A stretch of DNA of 64,000 bases from Hexactinellida sp. DTS-2022 (lineage: Eukaryota > Porifera > Hexactinellida). The translations under genes were made by a program, and so were the position numbers. The notes beneath the pieces were generated by a model. The model searched no databases, had not been told where the DNA came from, and was given only the letters and a program-made list of their open reading frames with translations. The stretch covers positions 5,828,001 to 5,892,000 of the forward strand of contig JAPNXP010000009.1 of assembly GCA_028753945.1 (NCBI GenBank), written 5' to 3'. Positions within the stretch are counted from its first letter, which is position 1; each line of letters opens with the position of its first letter. Of the stretch, positions 40,576-49,200 are shown one piece after another.

Positions 40576-42075
40576 AGACATGTCTCTTCTGGACATGTCT
40601 CTTCTGGACATGTCTCTTCTGGACATGTCTCTTCTAGACATGTCTCTTCTGGACATGTCTCTTCTAGACATGTCTCTTCTGGACATGTCTCTTCTGGACA
40701 TGTCTCTTCTGGACATGTCTCTTTTGGACATGTCTCTTCTGGACATGTCTCTTTTGGACATGTCTCTTCTGGACATGTCTCTTTTGGACATGTCTCTTCT
40801 GGACATGTCTCTTCTGGACATGTCTCTTTTGGACATGTCTCTTCTGGACATGTCTCTTTTGGACATGTCTCTTCTGGACATGTCTCTTTTGGACATGTCT
40901 CTTCTGGACATGTCTCTTTTGGACATGTCTCTTCTGGACATGTCTCTTTTGGACATGTCTCTTCTGGACATGTCTCTTTTGGACATGTCTCTTCTGGACA
41001 TGTCTCTTCTGGACATGTCTCTTCTGGACATGTCTCTTTTGGACATGTCTCTTCTAGACATGTCTCTTCTGGACATGTCTCTTTTGGACATGTCTCTTCT
41101 GGACATGTCTCTTCTGGACATGTCTCTTCTGGACATGTCTCTTTTGGACATGTCTCTTCAGGACATGTCTCTTCTAGACATGTCTCTTCTAGACATGTCT
41201 CTTCTGGACATGTCTCTTTTGGACATGTCTCTTCTGGACATGTCTCTTCTGGACATGTCTCTTCTGGACATGTCTCTTTTGGACATGTCTCTTTTGGACA
41301 TGTCTCTTCTGGACATGTCTCTTTTGGACATGTCTCTTCTGGACATGTCTCTTCTGGACATGTCTCTTTTGGACATGTCTCTTCTGGACATGTCTCTTTT
41401 GGACATGTCTCTTCTGGACATGTCTCTTTTGGACATGTCTCTTCTGGACATGTCTCTTCTGGACATGTCTCTTTTGGACATGTCTCTTCTGGACATGTCT
41501 CTTCTGGACATGTCTCTTTTGGACATGTCTCTTCTAGACATGTCTCTTCTGGACATGTCTCTTTTGGACATGTCTCTTCTGGACATGTCTCTTCTGGACA
41601 TGTCTCTTTTGGACATGTCTCTTCTGGACATGTCTCTTTTGGACATGTCTCTTCTGGACATGTCTCTTTTGGACATGTCTCTTCTGGACATGTCTCTTTT
41701 GGACATGTCTCTTCTGGACATGTCTCTTTTGGACATGTCTCTTCTGGACATGTCTCTTTTGGACATGTCTCTTTTGGACATGTCTCTTTTGGACATGTCT
41801 CTTCTAGACATGTCTCTTCTGGACATGTCTCTTTTGGACATGTCTCTTCTGGACATGTCTCTTCTGGACATGTCTCTTCTGGACATGTCTCTTCTGGACA
41901 TGTCTCTTCTGGACATGTCTCTTTTGGACATGTCTCTTCTGGACATGTCTCTTCTAGACATGTCTGTTATAGACATGTCTGTTATAGACATGTCTGTTAT
42001 GGACATGTCTGTTATAGACATGTCTATTATGGACATGTCTGTTATGGACATGTCTGTTATAGACATGCCTGTTAT
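40576..42075. repeat. 15-bp minisatellite, 100 units, each a p53-family half-site match
   Basis: 100 copies of a 15-bp unit (GACATGTCTCTTCTG) in perfect register, with no indels. Variants are CTG/TTG/CTA at the unit end and one CAG (41156-58). The last ~8 units (from ~41955) have a changed spacer (GTTAT/ATTAT). Every unit contains RGACATGTCT (last: AGACATGCCT), fitting RRRCWWGYYY, with a 5-bp spacer between sites. Stretches alternate CTG and TTG, a 30-bp higher-order repeat. One more match, AAACATGTCT, lies at 40552-40561. The plus frame is open as (DMSLL)n from ATG 40556 to the stop at 42085. Lies between the WW and PDCD2L genes. Confidence 0.97.
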
Positions 42076-42124
42076 GGATTATTGACGCTCTGTTATTAAT
42101 AATCTCTTGTATCCCTATTGTAGC

Positions 42125-43186
42125 ATGTCCCCAGACGAATGTCTCTGGCTTGGCTACATGGGCGCTAGAACACCAGTTAGTTCCGCTCTCACGCCCTTAG
42201 GGCTACCTACTCAGTCCTTTATCGGCGGCAGTGAGTTGGTATCTCTGCCAGAGACTCGACTAAACCATATCCCATCTTGTACCATCTGTGAAGCTAACTT
42301 GATGCTCCTGCTTCAGCTCTATTGGCCCCTACACGACTCTTCGTACGAACGACTGTTCCATGTGTTCGCCTGTAGGAACAGTTCCTGTTGGAACGAAGCA
42401 GCTGGTTGGGTTGTTCTGCGTTCTCAGTCCTTTGACTCCAGCCTGTGCGCTCCTGCACCAACTCAGTCACAGCCTCACAAACCCCTGTTTGAGGTGGCTG
42501 ATTGGGATGAACCTACTGATGCGGTAGAGGTGGGAAAAACCGCAGAATGCGATTTGGCTCCATACCCAAGTGAGCTAGAAGGAGCTAACCTGCTACCTAG
42601 CAAGCTAGAAGAGTTGTCAATTGAGTCTAATAACACGGATAATAGCATAATGCATCTTTCTGCTGGTCTCGACTGTTACATGTTGGAGTACATAGAGGCT
42701 AGCTGTGTGCCAGCAGTCAGTGAGGATCATACGCACGAACTCAGTTTGTATAACGACTATTTGGTGTCAGGGGGTGGGGATTTGGGTGCCTGTGTTTCTA
42801 CAGATGATTTGGAAGAAACAGATGTGTATAAAGATAAAACAGCTGAGAAGTTTTACGGTGAAATAGCCGCGTTTCCGACTCAAGTGATTCGTTATCAGCG
42901 GAGGGGGAATCCATTGTGGGCTTGTAGCAAGTTTGAGCAGAATTTAAGTTTGATTCCTAACTGTGAATCTTGTGGCTCGAAAAGGACTTTTGAATTTCAG
43001 CTTTTGCCAACTTTAGTAGATTATCTGAAGATTGGCGGAAAGACAGTTGTTGAGTTTGGAAATGTATTTGTTTTCACGTGTGCAGGTAACTGTTGGGACG
43101 ATACGAATGCTAGTTTCAAGACTGAATTCGTTCTGGTACAACCAGACCCTGATGTACACAGTCTACAGAATAGTAAATTGTTATAA
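42125..43186 (+). CDS. PDCD2L: PDCD2-like protein
   Basis: A 353-residue PDCD2L homolog, a family of ribosomal-protein chaperones (adaptors for uS5/RPS2 export). N-terminal zinc-binding part: CTICEANLMLLLQLYWPL...RLFHVFACRNSSCW, with VLRSQ. Central acidic, variable region. C-terminal PDCD2_C: FYGEIAAFPTQVIRYQRRGNPLW; LIPNCESCGSKRTFEFQLLP; VVEFGNVFVFTC...CW; EFVLVQPDPD. The ATG at 42125 is chosen; the in-frame TTG at 42107 is not. It is preceded by ...CCCTATTGTAG, acceptor-like, one base before the ATG. Only 84 bp separate it from MED23. Confidence 0.92.
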   Translation: MSPDECLWLGYMGARTPVSSALTPLGLPTQSFIGGSELVSLPETRLNHIPSCTICEANLMLLLQLYWPLHDSSYERLFHVFACRNSSCWNEAAGWVVLRSQSFDSSLCAPAPTQSQPHKPLFEVADWDEPTDAVEVGKTAECDLAPYPSELEGANLLPSKLEELSIESNNTDNSIMHLSAGLDCYMLEYIEASCVPAVSEDHTHELSLYNDYLVSGGGDLGACVSTDDLEETDVYKDKTAEKFYGEIAAFPTQVIRYQRRGNPLWACSKFEQNLSLIPNCESCGSKRTFEFQLLPTLVDYLKIGGKTVVEFGNVFVFTCAGNCWDDTNASFKTEFVLVQPDPDVHSLQNSKLL

Positions 43187-43237
43187 GTTCAACCTATAAC
43201 ACATCATTAATTATTGGCAATTAAACTAACGTATTCG

Positions 43238-43270
43238 ATTATTCATACTTATTTCAGTATACGTATAGCA
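43238..43270 (+). promoter_or_regulatory. Splice-acceptor-like site before MED23 ATG
   Basis: TTATTCATACTTATTTCAG ends at 43257, 13 bases before the MED23 ATG. The whole gap to the PDCD2L stop is 84 bp, too short for a normal terminator plus promoter, so a downstream operon gene with trans-splicing is one reading. Confidence 0.5.
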
Positions 43271-46200
43271 ATGACTAGCTACACTCACCCTATGCCAGGA
43301 CAGCACATGTACCATCCCAACGTTGTGCCCCCAGGGATACCCGGGCCTGGTCCCATGGCCCACCTAGCGCCAGGTACCTCTGGACACCCAGCTAGCACCC
43401 TCCACACCCCTGTTGGCCCGACTACCTCCCTGAGCGGTACTCCTATGGAGGTTATGCAGACTGACACAATGCATCAGATGCCGGAGGATGTCGCAATGCC
43501 GCAGCCTATAGCGGAGTCCATAGAGGAGCTGAGAGCTAAGTACAAACAGGAAATCCTGCGTCTGGAAGTAAGCCCACTGCTGAATGCGTTACATACAGTC
43601 GACTCCGCTTAATAGAGTCACCTCGGGACCAGATTGCTTTAACCCGATTAAGCGGAGAAATCTATTAACCGAAAATATTTTAAGCCAAACTGTCATTCTG
43701 TCTTAGAAATCCTATGAAATTTTGACCCCATTATGCGGAGAAATCTATTAACCGGTGGCTCTATTAAGCGAAGTCGACTGTATCTCTAAGTTCTGTTTGC
43801 TTATAGGAGATACTAGTTCTGTTTGCTTGTAGGAGATACTCGGTAACAAGTTCTCAGTTGACGACTGTTCCTCTCTCATTGCCGCGGGTCTCGGGGCAGT
43901 TATCGTGTATCCCAACCCGCATCTCTCGCTGGAGGATTTCGAGAAAAAGTTGACAGAATTCTTTCAAACTCAATACAATACTAAGGCACAGTCAGGGCCT
44001 GTTTTACTGCAGGAATATTTGAACTTTATAACCAAACAACGGGGACAGCAGAGAGTGAGTTGTGCTCTCAAAATTCAGTCGACGACCGTTAATTCGAACT
44101 TTCACAATTCGAACAAATTTATTTTTCCCTTGGAAGCCCCTCCCAATGCTCCCATATCCGTTCGATAATTCGAAAATTCGTTATTTCTACCAAATTTATT
44201 TTTCCCTTGTGTGTTCGAATTAACGGATGTTGACTGTAATATTTATTATACATTTATTGTTGCAGGTGAGCTATCTCTTCGGTCTCCTTATCACGATGAT
44301 AACGAAACACGGGATACTTAACTTCTCCATGGTGTGTCAGTCTGTATTGGAGCTATTCAGTCTACAGCTGCCGCTCTTCATTCAGGAGGGACTCAAGTTC
44401 GTGCACAAGTAAGAAATTACGTTGTTAACTATGTAGTTTATTACGAGATTTCTTATATTTCTGCATTTAATAAGAGATTGCTAATATTTCTATGCGTTTA
44501 TTAAGAGATTGCGTACTTATATTTCGAGCAACACCTTTTAATATAAAAACCCGATTTCATAAGGTGAAATTGCGAGTGTCTGAAATTTCATTAGAAAAGA
44601 TTCGGCCGAGATAAAAGTATAATTTATTTAATAAATGTGAAGAACATTAATATTTACTAATTATAATAGCAATACAATTTCTGTAGATTGTTGCCTACTC
44701 TGGACTACCATGCGTGCAGAGTTGTTATTACACAGCTTTTGATTTTCTTAGAGAAGTGTCCCACGCTAATAGCCTCTCCACTGGCCAGCGCTGATGTTAA
44801 CTTCAGGAACGACGCTAAGGAATGTTCTGCAACTAACTTTCTTTCTCCGAGAGATCTCCAGCTGCTCCACAGCGTGAGAGATCTGCTCCGGTATATGCTG
44901 GACAGGAAGTCAGCTCTGCTCCCAGTGTATCTTGCTCTGGATGATATTGAGCTAAGGTAATACGACTCCTCTTTCGTCTGCTTAGTATGAAAAACTTTTT
45001 TTTATGAACAACCCTATGGTCCCAATTTAACAACTTACATAGAGTTTGTATTTTGTTGAGTTCGCTTATTACGAAGTCTCTCTATTATGTACACAATTTT
45101 TGGTCCCTTGAATGCTCATAATACATAACCTGACTTTAGCTGCATACCAATCTCCCTCTAAGGTATCCATTCAAAACCGGCAAGTACAGCGGGGCGCGTC
45201 CCCACTGGGTCATCTCGGAGCTCCTCTCGAGCTTCAGAGACAGCTTCTCCGGGGTCGCCAGACTCATGACGATGCCCATCTGCCAGAAGCTGCTGCCTGC
45301 TGTCGGCATTTCCTTCATCAGCAGCGTAGTGTGGCAGCTGGATGAGGAGATGACCCTCTGTCCTAAGGTGCCGAAAGACACCAATAGAAAGGTGCATCAG
45401 ATCCTCCCCTTCCCGGCAGAGGTGACGCAGAAGAGATTCGATCTGTTGGTGCACATCGTGTCTCAGTCCATCTGTCCGGAGCCCCAGCTCCCGCAGCTGT
45501 ACGGGATGCCCAGAGTCCCCATCAGACAGGTGATAGCGCCATACAGCCAACCCCCTTATAATGAACCCTGCGTATACTTCGTTCGTTATAAGCGAAATAA
45601 GATCTAGGGAATATATTATATAATTATAAGTTTGTTAACAGCGCTTAGCTTAGTTAGTTAAACCCAACTCCGTTATAACGAATCCTGCGTTTACTTCGTT
45701 ACAAGTGGAGTTCATTATAAGCGGAATAATAATATCAGCTACTTTAACCGTCTAGGTTATATAGTAATAATGAAATACCAACTTTTAACGAAGTTATATT
45801 CACATATGATTATAATTTCGTTAAAAGTTGGAATTTGATTATTCCCGACTTCGTTATAACGGAAGTTACTAAAGTTACTGAAATTGCTCTAATTTGTGCA
45901 AATCTATATGATTTTCACTAACTTATTGTAATAGAGTAGACCCTAAGAGAATTAAGGGCAATTAACCTTGTACACGTACTCCTTATCCGTGTTAGTATAA
46001 CGAGAGTCTACTATATATTATATCCCAACAGTCCACTACCCTGGAGCAGCAGCACCTGTACGTACAGTCCAGTATGATCCTATGTGTGCAGATAATAATA
46101 AGTCTGCTGAAGAACTGTAAGCAGGGCCTATTGGAGGACCCGGAGCGGAGACTCTGGAGCTACCAGCAGACCACGGGCCTCTGTCTCAACTACCTGCTCA

Positions 46201-49200
46201 GATTTATCGGCAATCATCGTCACCTGCTCACTAACTCGTTCTACCATCTGCTATACAAGTTGCTGGTTAAAGAGCAGCTGAGAGATGGGAGGGACGCTCT
46301 CATGTACTTCTTCGTACAGGTATACATTAATACCAATGAGATTCAGTGGAACCTGTTAATCCGACACCCGTTGGGATAGGGGAAAATGTCGGATTGCCAA
46401 ATTGTCGGATTATGCTATGCAGGCTATAATGCATAGTCCAACGTCCATTGGGATAAGAAAAAAATGTCAGTTCTGCTGAATTCCGGATTATAGAGGGGCG
46501 GATTATGCAGGTTCTACTGTACTAACTTTCTATTTACTTGTGACCTCCAATAGTCGATGTCATTCATATTCCGATCCACAGACGACCCTACCCAGCCCGT
46601 AGACATCATGCTGGCTATATTCGACTATCTCTATCCCGATACGAACCCACTGCTTGTCCCGGAGACCTCTGACCCTCTCTTCGTGTACAGGTTCTCTCCT
46701 TGTGTGTTCTGGATGCATCTCTATCTTAAGATGCTGGACTACTCGGAGCAGGTATTATGCATTCCTCTCTCTTGCTACGGAACATATAGGAGTTATTAAA
46801 GTACAGTCAACTCCCGTTATAACGAAGTCGGATTTAACGAAGTACCCGCTTATAACGAAATGGATATTTTTCCCCAGAGCACTAAATGCATAAATTTTTA
46901 TCCGCTTATAAGTTATAGCGAATATCCGGATATAACGAAGGAATTTACAGGTCCCAAGCACTTCGTTATACGAGAGTTTACTGTATTTGTTTTCAGAAGA
47001 AGAAGCAATCCGGCGGTATGGCCGGGCCCTACAAGTTCTCCCGTCCGATGCCTCGCGTCCTCAAGCTGCAGATAGACCATCTGCAGGTGCTCAGCACTCA
47101 GCACAGCCCAGCCAACCTCTCCTGCCAAGAGCTGATCATGATGAGTAACGCGCTCCCGCCGCACATCCTGACTACTAACCTGATAGACCCGGGCCTCAAG
47201 CAGGCTCAGGACCAGCTGAGGGAGTGCTTGAATGGGCGGGCTGTCCAGCGGCCCCCTAGCATACCTCTGTTGTCCTGTCTCAACCTGAACTGTAAAGTAG
47301 ATACCATTGTTAAAGACATGGTGTCTTTAGTGCATGACCCTCAAAATAGCGACAAGAGACCCATTGGTTAGTGTTATACAAAAAGCCTATCAGATAAAAA
47401 TAGTATTTATTTATATGCCATCACCATCTCACACAATGACACACATCCATATAAATGTAGTTTAATGTTTTAGAAAATGTCTTAGAAAGACTAACTTTCA
47501 GTATTTCAGTGGTGTTCGCTTAATAGCAATTGCTCTATTAGCAAGTTATTTTCAGTCCCCAAGCGCGAGCATTTAATGTTAGTCTTTTCGCCTATTAGCA
47601 TGCAAATTTCGCACAAAATGCGACTTGCTAAAGCACGCGAACACCACTGTATTAGTGTGAGTCTATAGAGTTGAAGGGCAGGGGTCTCATAATCCACACA
47701 TTCTTCAGTCTCTTACACAACGCGGACTTGGAGATAGCCGGGTACAAAGTCATGACTAAAACCCCTGTTGACGTCATCAAGAAGCATGTCTATAACATCA
47801 ACACCTGTTGGCTTGAGATGGTTAACAACAGACTGCCAGTTCATGTGACTAATGCTCTCAAACAACAACTCATACTTATGATCACACAGTACTTGAAATC
47901 TTCTCCTAACGAGGTTGTTCATATTAATATACAGTGCATATATACTCCATAATTTTCGTTGTTTTAAATTATGTGAGTATTGTATAAGATTTAGGAATTG
48001 GCCTTTGAACCCCCTACTCTTGACGTTACATTTTAAATAGTTGTTATAATATAATATTTCCGTATATAGCTTTATTAATTAAGTAATCTTGTTGCTTTTA
48101 AGGAACCAATAATTTAATCAGTTCTTCATAGTTTATCTGCCCGTCTCCTCTCGTATCTGCAGACTTTACCAACTCTGCTATTTCTGTTGCTTCCGTGTCT
48201 TTCACCAGATTACATAGCGCATGTGTTAACTCCTTACTTCCTATCTTCCCGTCTTTGTCTGTGTCGAATAATCTGAACGCATCTCTGATCTCTGCCCTCC
48301 GCTTTATCTTTGGCATCACAATAAGAAACTCCTCCAATTCTATTTTCCCATTCCCGTCCAGGTCCACTTCTTTAAACGCGTTCTCTATTTCTGCTTCCGA
48401 TGCCTCCTGGTCCATAGATTCCATAACTGTTTTAACTTCGGTAACCGTTATACTTCCATCCTGGTCCCTGTCAAACACTGCGAACGCCTTTTTGTATTCT
48501 CGGAGTTCCTCATTCGTGAGTTGAATTTCTGTCATCTTTAAATGTTCTCTCCATTCTCTGTCTCTTATATTGAGTCCGCGAACCTATTGTGCTATGTATT
48601 GTACTTAGTTTTGTGATTAGTCTAGTTTCTTTTGTAATATTCTTGAAGAGGTATTAACTAGTAATCATATAGAAATTCGATTCCAATTATCCGATTTGTT
48701 GAATAACAAGCTCTGCTCCAGATATCTATTAACATTCTTATTACGTATTATTATTCTATTCACAAGGCCTCTGTTATTACCCTTGTCTCTCCAGATGCAG
48801 AACTACCTGTACCTCCTGCTGGAGAACACTGCGCTTAAGCTGATAATGGGGCTGGGGGGTCAGTACTTCCTACACTATCTGGGCAGCAAACAGCCGTCTC
48901 ATCCGATAGAACCTGAGTTCGAAGAGTTGAATAAAGTATTCATTCTAACGCTAGCTCAGACCATTCACACAAGAGGCATAGACCCCTTTCTGTGGGACGA
49001 ATATCTGGATTCCGACTTGAAGTCCAGTCCGCACTGCTGGCCTAGCCACACACTCAGAAACTTCCCCTCCCAACTGCAGGATTTCTATGACAGGGCTCAA
49101 GCACAGAAACCAATAGGGCCCGAAGAAATGCAACAGCTGCATATGCAGGTACTGATCAATCCAAGCCAGGCTTTCATCCAGGAAAAAATTACCCCGCTCC

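Noticed and set aside
40537..42066. Antisense ORFs reading (MSRRD/MSKRD)n through the array
   Set aside because: They arise from the 15-bp period being a multiple of three; the frame is broken by TGA at the CAG unit and unit variants change residues (R/K).
40576..42075. CRISPR array
   Set aside because: Units are directly adjacent with no unique spacers, and the window is from an animal genome.
44409..44686. MITE in MED23 intron 3
   Set aside because: 'ttaagagattgc' words recur, but there are no CAGT ends or inverted termini.
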